This document shows positions 32,160 to 42,368 of a stretch of DNA of 64,000 nt, in pieces (positions within the stretch are counted from its first letter, which is position 1; each line of letters opens with the position of its first letter). The stretch lies in assembly GCA_020746995.1 (NCBI GenBank), contig JAGPXD010000006.1:1736001-1800000 (forward strand), given 5' to 3'. This DNA is from Plectosphaerella cucumerina. Its lineage: Eukaryota; Ascomycota; Sordariomycetes; Glomerellales; Plectosphaerellaceae. Under the pieces are notes generated by a model, which made no database searches, was not told where the DNA came from, and saw only the letters and a program-made list of their open reading frames with translations. The position numbers and the translations under genes are program-made.

Positions 32160-33589
32160 ACCCCGGGCCTCCGAACATCCCTCCTTTCTCCCACTCCTCC
32201 TCCTCCTCCTCCTCCTCCTCCTCCCCATCGTGACAGGCACGACGAGGCGCCGAACACAAACAAACGGCTTGCAGCATTCCAATCCAACATGGCACGGCGT
32301 TCAACGATACATACAGCATCTCTGGCACATATACCCTCACGACCACATAACCGCTTCTCTCATCACGACGACAAATGGACGACGTAGCCGGGCTTGGCTT
32401 TGGCGCAGGCGCGGTCGTGCATTGGACATGGCAATAGGACGATGCCTCTGGATCGGCCACAGCCAACGACCCGAAGCAGACCACCTAGGCGTCCAAGGGG
32501 CGCCCCCCCTGCGGACCCAGCACGGAGTGATATAAACATATCTAGGGGCGGCGCCCAGCAAGTTGGGATTGTAGAATTATCTCTGTATATTCCTGTGCTG
32601 TATCTCATAAACCACACCGATTGATGGAGGTGACAGATCTTGCCGCAATTGCCCGCCCCCGTGACCGACCAGCCTGTCGGATCCGGCGCCCAGCCCCCCT
32701 TACACGTGTCGCCCTCGCCGCTGCCTCCCTTGCGTCGAGTCGCCGGGGGCCACCATGCCTGCCCAGGCGGTGCCGCCAGGCGGAAGCCAATCAAGGCGGC
32801 ATACCCTGCCAAGGCGTGAGCAGTCGGTGAGGCGGGCAGTGGGCAGAACTGCACTTACCTATCCAAGATGATTACATTGCACGGCGCGGGCGGCAAGCGT
32901 ACCAGCTCCCTGTGCGCAAGTAGGATAGGCGAACATGTAGGACAACGGCAACGGCAAGCGCCCGCGGTCCCTCATCCCATCCTCGTCTCATGACGCGAGG
33001 AGGGCTCCTCTCTCGGGAGAGGTTCACCCCGGATCCGCGACCGCGGCTCACATCCGACGGTTCCTAGGCCGTGTGCTTCCTTGATGGCCTTGTCCGAGGG
33101 CTATGCCGCCCTGATCCGCGGCGCACAAGGTTGTAATTGGATGGAGGTCCCGGATCTTCGCCTCGATGCACATGCATGCGGGCTAGGCCTCGAGGGTATA
33201 CCCGTCGCCGGACTTGCCCCTCGAGGAAACGACGCTTGGGGTTCGACCGGTGAGCGGCGCACGTGCATCCCTCCCACCCCCCCAGCGGCGCGACCCGATT
33301 GCTCTGCCTTCCTTGATGTTGTGCGGGAGGTCATGGGATCCCCATGCTTAAACCGGGAAGCTTGTTCGGCTTCCCCGCCGGGGCCGAGGAGGCGAGCTCA
33401 CCGATAGATAGTAGCTCCTTGGAATGATCCCTTAGCCCGCCAGGGGGTGAGCTGGGAGACTATCACCAAATCATCTTGGTGTCTCCTGGGGTCATACCGC
33501 TTCTTGTGTAAGTGCTATAAGTTTGGGCCATCCCATCATGAGTGGTTTGCACTTTCTTCCACCTGGGCCATCCTCTGTGCAACGACAAG
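32160..33589. other. Intergenic region, no gene seen
   Basis: Contains the (TCC)n tract at its left end and the promoter of the sulfatase. A TGTATATT at about 32563 is a one-off near-match to a Puf site. Confidence 0.55.
32194..32225. repeat. (TCC)n microsatellite
   Basis: About ten CTC/TCC units just downstream of the membrane-protein stop codon, probably within its 3' UTR. Confidence 0.9.
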
Positions 33590-35274
33590 ATGGCGTCTTC
33601 GAGCAAGCCTCATGAGCTTCCGCCCCAGCCTAGCGGGCTGGCGGTCGAGAAACCGAACTACATCATCTTCATGCCTGATCAGCTACGATACGACTGTTTG
33701 GGCTGCAACGGGAACAAGGTCAGAACTTCGTTTCGTCCATCTTCTGCTTGAGCTGACATGTCTGCAGATCATCAAGACGCCCAATATTGACGCCTTCGCG
33801 GCCGAGGGCACAAGGTTCACAAACTGCTTCGTGCAGGCGTCTGTGTGCGCCCAGTCGCGATGCAGCATGTTCACGGCCAACTACCCTCACGTGGCGGGCC
33901 ATCGGTCGCTCGAGAGCCTGATCAAGCCGTGGGAGCCGAACCTGTTCCGGTCGCTGCGGGAGCGTGGGGGTTACCACATCGCGTGCCTGGCCCCGCGGGG
34001 GGACATGTTCGCGCCAACGGTGACGGAGATGAGTGTGGACGAGTATGGGTTTCTGGAACCGCCGGACACGAATCTGCGGTATGAGGGGTTCAGTGCTGAT
34101 GATCCGAGGAGGGAGGATATTTTCAAGAGGCTGTTTTATCGCGGGGTTAGAGGGGAGGAGGAGGTGAGGGATTATGATGATGCGGTGGTGAGGTCAGCGC
34201 TGAAGTGGTTGGAGAACCCGCCGAAGGAGCCGTGGGTGCTGTTTATGCCGCTCATCTTTCCGCATCTGCCGTTTCAGGTCGAGGAGCCGTATTTTTCGAT
34301 GTATGATCGGGGGAGCATGCCGCTGCCGAGCGACCCGGGAGAGAAGGTGAGAGAGTAGACCCTTGAGATGAGCGTAGCTGACATGAGCTGGGCAGACGGG
34401 ACACGAGCCGCGGTACATGTCTCTCATACGAGAGAGATATGGAACGCATCGCGCGACACAAGAGACTTGGGCGGAGATCACGGCGACGTATTATGGCATG
34501 ATCACACGGCTGGATGATCAGTTCGGCAGGCTGGTAGAGAAGGTCAAGGCCCTTGGGCTTTGGGATCGGACGGTGACGTTCTTCTTTACGGATCACGGGG
34601 AGTATCTCGGCGACCATGGGCTCATCGAGAAATGGCCTTCGGGGGTGTCGGAGTGCCTGACACACGAGCCGCTCATCGTCGCCGGGGCGGGCCTTCCCCG
34701 CGGCGCCGTGTTCGAGGGCATGGCCGAGATGGTGGACTTGGCGCCGACCATATTCCAGCTCAGCGGCGTGGGGGAGCACTTCCCTCACTGTGGGCGGTCT
34801 TTGGCGGGGATCCTCACAGGTCAAGGGGGCGAAGGGCCGCACCGGGAGTATGCTTTTTCGGAGGGCGGGTTCCTGAAGTCAGAGGAGCCGCTGCTGGAGA
34901 GGGCGGGATATCCGTATGATGTCAAAGCCGGGCTGCAGCACGAGGACACGGAGGCGGTGGGGAGGGCGGTGGCGTGTCGGGATGAGAGGTGGACGTATGT
35001 GTATCGGCTTTATGAGCCGGCGGAGCTTTATGATCGGAGGGAAGATGAGGGGGAGACGAGGAACTTGGCGGGGGAGAAGGGGTATGATGGGGTAAGGGGA
35101 CGGATGGAGGCGGCGGTGCTGAGGTGGATGGTGGAGAGTAGTGATTTTGTGCCGTGGGTGAGGGATCCGAGGTTCCCGCCGGTGGTGCCTGATAAGGATC
35201 CGAGGGTGATGTGGGAGAAGAGAAGGGCTGAAGGGGGTGGTGGTGACGGTGAGGGAGGTGGTCACGATGTCTAA
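33590..35274 (+). CDS. Sulfatase-family hydrolase (arylsulfatase-like)
   Basis: Alkaline-phosphatase-superfamily sulfatase. Exons 33590-33718, 33768-34346 and 34396-35274 (introns of 49 nt each, gtcaga/gtgaga donors, cag acceptors) give 528 aa. ATG 33590 is chosen because the preceding frame lacks family sequence. Features: metal-binding MPDQLRYD (D30, Q31) at the N-terminus; the formylglycine site VCAQSR (C70-x-x-S-R74); C-terminal metal ligands FTDHGEYLGDHG (D302, H303). Cys at the site means activation would need a formylglycine-generating enzyme or equivalent. There is no signal peptide, so it is probably cytosolic. Overall it resembles bacterial-type arylsulfatase/phosphonate-monoester-hydrolase relatives common in soil and plant-associated fungi; substrate unknown. 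The C-terminus ends in a Gly-rich, acidic tail. Confidence 0.9.
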
Positions 35275-35425
35275 GGGGAAGATTGCGATGGAGTTTTGTT
35301 GATAGACGGCGCTGGCACTTGCTACAATTTACTTACCCTATTTCCAACTTTCTGAATTGACGAGTGAGTTGGCAGCCAGCTACTTGCTTGAATCATTACG
35401 ATCAACCTGCAAAATGGCATAAAGA
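35275..35425. other. 3' flank of the sulfatase gene
   Basis: Short spacer up to the SINE-like element; nothing else seen. Confidence 0.4.
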
Positions 35426-35571
35426 CCCCCTCCGGGCATCCTGTTATTACAGGAATCCGGAGGGGTAGAAATCTGGAGTGAAGATCTACTCGGTGCGTGT
35501 GGGAATCGAACCGTCAAAGCCCCCGCCGTGCCAATATTGTCTGACAATATTACCGCTAAGCTACGGTCGCG
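35426..35571 (-). mobile_element. tRNA-headed SINE-like element, copy 1
   Basis: Read on the minus strand from about 35571. A degenerate tRNA-like head has a perfect box A (TAGCTTAGCGG, 35563-35553) and a perfect box B (GGTTCGATTCC, 35512-35502) separated by 40 nt. The 'anticodon' region is a near-perfect palindrome (AATATTGTC/GACAATATT). The acceptor and T stems do not pair properly, so it is not a working tRNA. A unique spacer then leads to TTTCTACC and a hairpin with 9-bp arms (35465-35457 with 35435-35427). An inner TCCTGT/ACAGGA stem lies in its loop. The same tail occurs in the copy at 51 kb. Confidence 0.6.
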
Positions 35572-35692
35572 TTGGGACACTGACAGGGGATTGATGGAAG
35601 GAGTGCCAGTGCGGATTCGAGGGTGTATACAGGAAGTGAAGGTGCGAGGTGTGAACAATGGTCGGTGAGAGCAATGTGAACTGGCAGGCGCT

Positions 35693-35700
35693 TATATAAG
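35693..35700 (+). promoter_or_regulatory. TATA box (TATATAAG)
   Basis: About 190 bp upstream of the dephospho-CoA kinase ATG; plausible core promoter for that gene. Confidence 0.5.
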
Positions 35701-35887
35701 CAGAAGTGCATATGCGTGCTGCAGGTGCTCAACCTCGGCACTATTCCCAATCCAACCCCTGCCCTGATGTCACCTCACCCTCGCATCATATCATCGACGG
35801 CTTCCTACTTAACCGCAAACCACGGCCTCGGCTACAATCTTTCATCATCAACATCGCCAATCGACAGACCTCATTGAAAAAACAGCC

Positions 35888-36712
35888 ATGCTTCTCATCG
35901 GCCTCACCGGGTCCATCGCGACCGGCAAGTCCAGCGTATCCTCCCTACTCTCAAAACCACCCCACAACCTCCCCATCGTCGACGCCGACGTCCTCGCGCG
36001 CAAGGTCGTCGAGCCCGGCACGGCAGGCTACAAGGCCATCGTGGACCACTTCCTCCCCACAACGCCCGATCTCCTCGTCCCCGCGTCTGACTCGATGCCC
36101 GAGGACGGTCCCGACGGCCAAGGCCGACCCCTCGACCGCCCGGCCCTGGGCCGCCGCGTCTTCGGTACTACCCCGGACCGCGCCGCCGACCGCGCCCGCC
36201 TCAACTCCATCGTTCACCCGGCCGTGCGCACGGAGATGTACCGCGCCATCTTCAACCACCACCTCCGCGGCCACTGGGCCGTTGTTCTCGACGTGCCGCT
36301 TCTCTTCGAAGCGGGTCTTGACCGTATCTGCGGTGTTGTCATGGTCGTGGGCGTTCACGATCCGGAAGTGCAGATGGCACGGCTGAGGGCGAGGGATCCG
36401 CATCTCTCGGAGGAGGACGCGAGGAACCGCGTGGCGAGCCAGGGTGATGTGAGGGAGAAGGCGAGGCGGTGCGAGGCCAGGGGCGAGGGGAGGGGGGTGG
36501 TGGTGTGGAATGACGGGACGAAGGAGGAGCTGGAGAAGGGGCTGGAGGAGGTAATGGGACGGATCAGGGCTGGGTCGCCAACGTGGTGGAATTGGGCGTT
36601 GTTGGGGGTGCCGCCGCTGGCTTTGGCTGTTGGGTTGTGGCAGTTTTGGGAGAATACCCGGATCAACGCGAAGTGGAAGGCTGATGAGGTTGAGAGGCGG
36701 GCGCGACTGTAG
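35888..36712 (+). CDS. CAB5: Dephospho-CoA kinase
   Basis: Catalyses the last step of coenzyme A synthesis, ATP-dependent 3'-phosphorylation of dephospho-CoA. Single exon, 274 aa. P-loop GLTGSIATGKS at residues 5-15, followed by the substrate-binding VDADVLARKVVEPG (about 30-43). Then DVPLLFEAG (about 135-143), the conserved LID-adjacent CoaE motif, and RLRARD..S..DARNRVASQ, the family's arginine-rich region. After the kinase core (about 225 residues) comes an extra hydrophobic segment (about 232-252, WALLGVPPLALAVGLWQFWE) and a short charged tail. This suggests C-terminal membrane anchoring, as reported for fungal/yeast Cab5-type proteins associated with lipid particles or mitochondria. Location here is inference. 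Confidence 0.95.
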   Translation: MLLIGLTGSIATGKSSVSSLLSKPPHNLPIVDADVLARKVVEPGTAGYKAIVDHFLPTTPDLLVPASDSMPEDGPDGQGRPLDRPALGRRVFGTTPDRAADRARLNSIVHPAVRTEMYRAIFNHHLRGHWAVVLDVPLLFEAGLDRICGVVMVVGVHDPEVQMARLRARDPHLSEEDARNRVASQGDVREKARRCEARGEGRGVVVWNDGTKEELEKGLEEVMGRIRAGSPTWWNWALLGVPPLALAVGLWQFWENTRINAKWKADEVERRARL

Positions 36713-37506
36713 GGGGACCATGGGACGGCAGCGGTGTTTTCAGAGCCAGGGTGAGAACGTGGTTCATGGGTGGTGGAGGACGAGGGACTATCAAAGCAGG
36801 CCAGTCAGAGTCTGCAGAGGACAACAGAACCAAACACGAAGAATGCCATTGAAGCCATGAAGAAGGCTATGAGGCTTCAGCACCAAACTTGTTCTCCATG
36901 ATCCTCTTCTCAAAGCCACGATAACTTCGTGGTGATGCTTCAGCATCCACACAAGGCATCTGTCCAAAATCTCCCTCTACCGAGTCAGTGCCCAAAGAAA
37001 CACACAAAAGAAACAGTTCGATCCTGCCAGCTGCCCCACCCGATCGCCCGGTCCTCGCCCCGACCCCGTCCCGGCCCCGGGTCCCGGCCCCGTTGAAACG
37101 GACCAGGGGCTCCCCATCGGAGCTCGGGCCTCAGCCCCCGCACCCCCGACGCACCACCACCACCTCTGGTGGAACACATCTGACACGCCTCCTGGACCCT
37201 TGGGCCCGTGAGCTGAGAGCTGAGGCACACAAGCCCAGCTTCCCGCGATTCGAGCTCCGGACCTTCGCCTAGCCTCACAGCCTCATTGGCCAGTCCGTTG
37301 CTAAATCGAGGGAAACACCCGCCGACTCAGGATGGGCCCCCTCGCTCCCCTCGTGGCGATCCGGTCGTTGCCTGGGCCGATCTATCCCAAGCTTGTCTAT
37401 ACTCGGGGGAGCTTCTAAACCTCTTATTCCCTTCTTCCATCTTCACTTTGTTCCAACTTTATTCCTCTAGATACGTTGACCGTATTACACACTACACACA
37501 TCCAAA
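36713..37506. other. Intergenic region with G-rich block
   Basis: Promoter of the SET-domain gene; contains a G-quadruplex-like block at 37058-37091. Confidence 0.55.
37058..37091 (-). other. G-quadruplex-forming block
   Basis: On the minus strand six runs of three or four G are separated by 2-4 nt (GGGG-CC-GGG-ACC-C.. pattern) about 415-450 bp upstream of the SET-domain gene start. The run lengths and spacers satisfy the usual G4 rule. Confidence 0.55.
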
Positions 37507-39022
37507 ATGAAGACGACCACAATACTCGGCCTGCCGCTGCTGGCAACGGTGTCGCTCGCCCTCAAGGAGTCCATCTCCAACCGTCCCGGCGTCTCGGGCG
37601 AGGTGTGCCTCTCCTCTCTGCTGCTCGCCGCGAGCAAGCCGCCGCTGTGCTCGCTGAGTCACGACCACCCCGTCGTCAAGCAGTCTTCGCCGAGCGAAAA
37701 GGTCCTCCTCGACGACACCGTCTCGCCATGGACCCAGTCCACGACGTGCTACCAGAACAGCACTGTGCATCTCGAGTTCTGCGTCTACATCTCCGCCCCC
37801 TTCGCCAATGGCAGGGGCATGGCCGTCATCACCGACAAGACGCGCGCGGCACATATTGCGCGCTCCGTGGCGAACTTCATGCCTGACAGCGGTGCGCAGA
37901 CGGCGGGGCCCCTGGTGCACAAGGTCACGCAGAAGCCCGTCAACGTTGTCAACCCAAAGTACAAGGTTGTGCCCATGGAGGGCAAGGGCTTTGGCGTCAT
38001 CGCTACGGGGCCCATCATGAGGGGCGAGCTAATCCTACAGGAGACGGTGTCCATGCTCATCGACTACGCTGCCTTCACGCAGGTGCCAAAGGACAAGCTG
38101 CGCAAGCTGCAGCGCGTGGCTATCGATGGCCTTCCTAAGGCCCATAGGAAGCGGTTCCTCGAGATGTCGCCGGGCTCGGCGGGCTGGGATGCCGATGTTG
38201 AGGAGCTTGTTGAGCGCGTGCTGGTGACCAACTCTTTCGACGTCGAGATGGAGGACGGCGTGAGGGACGATGAGTTTTACGCAGCCTTTGTTGAGAGTGA
38301 GTTCCCTGCGCTCATGATCCTGTCAGAGTATGTTAACTGACCGAATACAGCCGCGAGGATGAACCACGACTGCCGGCCGAACATCGACTACCGCTTCGAC
38401 CCTAAGACGCTCACGCAGCGCACCGCCGCCATCCGCGACATCGCTGAGGGCGAGGAGCTCACCCTGTCATACATCAAGTGAGTCGATACCCGCATCCCTG
38501 TGTAACAATCACACACTAACACCTGCCAGCACGATCCAGACGCACGAGGCCCGGCGGGAGCGCCTCAAGAAGACCTGGCACTTTGACTGCACCTGCCCGA
38601 GCTGCATGCAGCCGGCACCGCAGATAGCCGCCTCGGACCACCGCATCAAGCAGATCAAGGACCTGCGCGCCGAGCTGGCCGACTACAAGCCATCGTCACG
38701 CGCAGACCCCGGCATGTCCGAGCTGTTGGTGAGCCTGTACGAGCAGGAGAAGGCCTGGGGCACGCTAGCCGAGGGCTACACCCTCGCGGCCATTGAGTGG
38801 AATGGTGTTGGAGAGGCGTGGAGGGCGACGAAGTACGCGAGGCTGGCTATCGAGCACGGTCTTGCTACGGGTTGGGCGGACTCGGGGGATGTGATGCAGA
38901 TGAGGAAGTTGGCGGCCGATCCGTGGAATCACTGGAGCTGGATGCTAAGGACGAGGAAGAGGATGGGGTGGGCGGACAGGGCGGATAGTGAGGAGGTTGA
39001 GGATGGAGAGGAGGAAGACTAG
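37507..39022 (+). CDS. SET-domain protein with N-terminal signal peptide
   Basis: Exons 37507-38296, 38351-38477 and 38530-39022 (introns 54 and 52 nt) give 469 aa. Residues 1-18 (MKTTTILGLPLLATVSLA) form a typical secretory signal. About 130 residues with scattered cysteines follow. The SET domain then has GKGFGVIATGPIMRGELIL (G-x-G-x-x-A type start), an SMYD/SET5-like insert, TARMNHDCRPN (the N-H-x-C motif, residues 264-274) and ELTLSYIN. The post-SET cysteines CTCPSC (326-331) come next, and then an acidic C-terminus. SET5-like fungal proteins are methyltransferases expected in nucleus or cytosol, so the signal peptide is unusual. Intron boundaries keep both SET motifs in frame. Substrate unknown. 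Confidence 0.88.
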
Positions 39023-39416
39023 AGGGTGTCTGCTGGTAGAAGGCGTTATACAGGACGGGCTAAGGGTAAAATTGACTGGAGACTCTCAAAACAACAGCAG
39101 GTCGGGGCGCTCGTGATGTTTGTCGGGATGCCCATTTCTGCCACCTGGCGGAGCGACAACCTCCGCGTCGCTGACTCATCACGAACAAGCTGCGATAAGA
39201 TAAAAGCTAGTGCGGGGCATTCATCGCGGGCGGCACGATGACGAAACGGCGCCCTGTTCACCTGCTCCCAGCTCGTCTCATCTGCCGCAACACATTCCCT
39301 GTCCGACACGCGTGCCAAGGCAAGCTCTGTGTACCATTCCCTCGCTCATCTCGACCTCGCGTCCCTCCAGATCGCTCTCGCAGATGCCCTGAACCACCAA
39401 CAGAAAAGCCGTCACC
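39023..39416. other. Short intergenic region
   Basis: Promoter of the Ybp1-like gene; no further gene seen. Confidence 0.5.
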
Positions 39417-41293
39417 ATGGCCACCACCAAAGTCGACCCCGTCCAGGCGCTACTGGAGTCCAAGCCGCCGGCAACGGACCCCCTCACCTACCTCACCATC
39501 GTCGGCGAGTTCATGTCACCGGAGATCCTGCCGACGCTTCACGAGCTCCTTCAGGATGTCCAGCTCACCCAGGATATCGGATGGAACCTCGTCGCCATGC
39601 TGATCCCCGTCAAGGGCAGCGAGAAGTGCCTCCAGACCGTGGCCCAGCTCGGCAACCCGCGGGAGGTCATCCTCACCGTGCACGAGGCCCTGGAGAACAG
39701 CGCCAACGATGAGGCCGACGAAGAAGGCGACGACAAGGAGAAGGCCGAGGAAAGCGGCCGGACCGAGCGCTTCGTCACCCTCCTCGGGATGCTGGGCATC
39801 CTACACAAGCGGCTGCGCTTCAAGCGCGCCTCTCGCTTCGTCCACGCCACCCTAGAGGCCGTCTACAATGCATACGAGCCCGGAAACCCCGAGATGACGG
39901 CCGCCATCATCTCCCTCGTCCGCTCCCTCTCGGGTGGTACGAGGCCGCCGCTGCCGACGCGCCAGTCCAGCACCCCGCTCGACACGGCTTTCAAGAACAG
40001 CGACCCCGGCAAGAACGCCCCGGACCCGGAGGGTCTCGAGACGGATCAGCCTGCCCCGTCTGAGGAGGCTCTCACCAAGCGTCTGCTGCAGTCGTTCATC
40101 ACATGCATCATCGAGGCGTATGCCAACACGGCCGGTCTCCAGTGGAGCGCGAGGCTACTTGAGTTCTATAACCCGGAGCGCATCGTGGCGAGGAACAGCG
40201 TCATGCGGGCTTTCAAGGAGCAGGAGGAGCTGGCCCAGCGCGACGCTCTCATCGGGCAGCTTGCCGTAAGCCTCTATCCGGTTCATCTTCGTGTCAAGTA
40301 AGCTAACGTATGCAGGCACTCGCCCGTGATCTCGGTCTTTCGAGCATCAAGGAGCTTACTCTTGAAGAGATTTTCGAAGGCCCTCTGGTTGAGGAGCCGC
40401 TCAAGGCCGAGCTGGATGTTGAGGAGCCCGCTGCCGTCAAGCTGTCGACAGGCGGCATCTGGTGTCTCATCGGGTACTGGCTGTTTTCGTCGGAAATATT
40501 CGATGCCGGCCACGATATGATCCAGATGACGATGCTTCCTGATCATGTTCGCCTTCTCAAGCGGTTCCTGAACGACGATGTCGACCCCCAGGCCCAGATC
40601 ACAGGCAATGGCGGCACCGCCGAGGCGCTGCTGGTCATGGGCCTGTGGCTCGACAACGCCAAGCGGGTGCTCAGCGACGACACGGTGGCGAGTGACTTTA
40701 TGGAGTACCACCACCTGTTGACCCTGATCTCCGTCTTCCACCCGTCTCTCCCCGCGCGTAACGCCGCCAACACCCTGGCTGGCCTCGTTCTGCACGCCGA
40801 CCCCGACGACCGCGGCCGCCTCAAGATCCTCGAAGATCTGCTCGAGAACTGCATCTTCTCCGCGCTGCAGGCGTCAGCCGTCACCTGGTTGCGTGAAGAG
40901 CTCATCATCGCCCAGAAGACCAAGTCGGACAGCCTCTTCGCCAGCACAGAGGCCGTCGAGAGCCTGCAGTACCTCCTGTTCCCCGACCTCAGCGGCCTGC
41001 GGGACAAAGACGCGGCGGCATTGTGGGACTTTTGGGCGCAGAACCACCCGTACCACCTCCAGGTGGCTAACTTTGCCCTCTTCCTATTCAAGGGTGCCGA
41101 CTACAGACATCTGGTGCCCGAAGGCACCGGCGCCGCCATCGAGAGCCGGTACGCCGAGCCCTTGCTCGAGGCGGCCAAGACGCTCAAGGCCGCTGTCGAG
41201 GCGAAGGAGATAGACGTCGCGGGCCTGGAGCCCGAGGCGCTGATGCAGCTCAATGTGCTGGAGCTAACTCTGGGCGACGTCTTATTTTCGTGA
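39417..41293 (+). CDS. Ybp1/Alf4/glomulin-family protein (DUF1760)
   Basis: Two exons (39417-40265, 40316-41293; 50-nt intron gtaagc..cag) give 608 aa. All-helical protein. Signature-like stretches: DPLTYLTIVGEFMSPEILPT near the N-terminus, DIGWNLVAMLIP (about 57-68), and LGMLGILHKRLRFKRASRF (about 123-141). In exon 2 there are TGGIWCLIGYWLFSSEIF and the C-terminal LNVLELTLGDVLFS. These match the family that contains yeast Ybp1/Ybp2, plant ALF4 and animal glomulin. Ybp1 binds the Yap1 redox factor and aids its oxidation; glomulin binds cullin-RING ligases. Which role applies here is open. An acidic low-complexity insert (DEADEEGDDKEKAEES) sits near residue 100. No signal peptide or membrane helix. 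Confidence 0.85.
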
Positions 41294-42368
41294 GAGTCAG
41301 GGCGGTAGCGAGAGAAGGGGGGGCGATCTGGCGAAAGGTTTTGCAAGGGTTCTCGGTTGGCGGACAGCGGGCGGTGTCACTTTTCACGACAGCATCTCGT
41401 GCTCAATGGTAAAACACAGACTCATACCTCGTGGTTCCACGGACACGTCGACGGTAGTGGATCGATTTTGCCTTGTGCTACCCGACCCGACGAACCCAGC
41501 GGTTGCGCCCGATGGGATTGGGTGACGGCGTTCCTTGGCTTGCGTACTCCACGTCGTTGACGCGGTGCTTGTCCGCCCCCCGTCGTCCGTGGTGCGCGGT
41601 CCCATCATCGAGATGCCAAGGGAGGGTCGCAACGGCTTTCTCGGCCTGGGCCCCGTCTGATTACAGGTGCGGCGAGAAGCCCGGTGAATAGCCTGTATAT
41701 GAGGTGACCCGTCTTGTCTGTTCAAGTTGCCCTGGCCTGTAGTGAAGAAGGCCGCGATCCCTGTTTTGTCGCCCTGTGACCGTAGGGGTGTGGCGTCCGC
41801 CCGGGGCATTGGCTCCGGCTAGCGGTCGCAGTGGCTTCTCCAGGGGCGCAGGTCCGAACGGCGTGCCCAATGACAGCGGCCCGCGGCGACCGCGACAGGG
41901 GCTCCGGCAAATAAGATGGCGCTAGCGCGGGGCGGGTAGTGATGTCATCCGCGCCGGTCGCCCCTGCCCTGCCCGATTCCAGCGCCGGACCTTCCCTCCC
42001 AAGCTTGCTTTCGGCCGTCCTCCCAGGGCTAGGGACAGGTCCGGCAACTTTATTGTTGAGAGGGCACGCCTCCGAAACTCTCCAGATCATACTACGGTCA
42101 TTTCTGTACCACGTGCGTTTGCTTGGGATTGTTGACTCGCGTTTCTTCGGGCAGGCAAACGGAAGCCCACTCCTTGCAACATCCATCACCGAACTGACTG
42201 CACTGCGTGTCGACCATGCCTCGATGACAGTTGAGGACTACGACTACGCCGCAGTAATATCAATCGCGAACGCGAAATAACAGCATAATATCGACCATCC
42301 GAACATCAACAACCCCATCGTCCCCGAAAAAGATACCCATCGCTGCACGAGCAGCCACCGAGCACATC
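41294..42368. other. Intergenic region, no gene seen
   Basis: Promoter of the glucosyltransferase-like gene. A 113-codon frame at 41939-42280 has no domain. Confidence 0.55.

Noticed and set aside
32560..32567. Puf-binding site TGTATATT downstream of the LPxY gene
   Set aside because: Last base does not fit UGUANAUA, and a single 8-mer in 64 kb is expected by chance.
35426..35571. Functional tRNA at the SINE-like copy 1
   Set aside because: Box A and B are perfect but acceptor, D and T stems do not pair.
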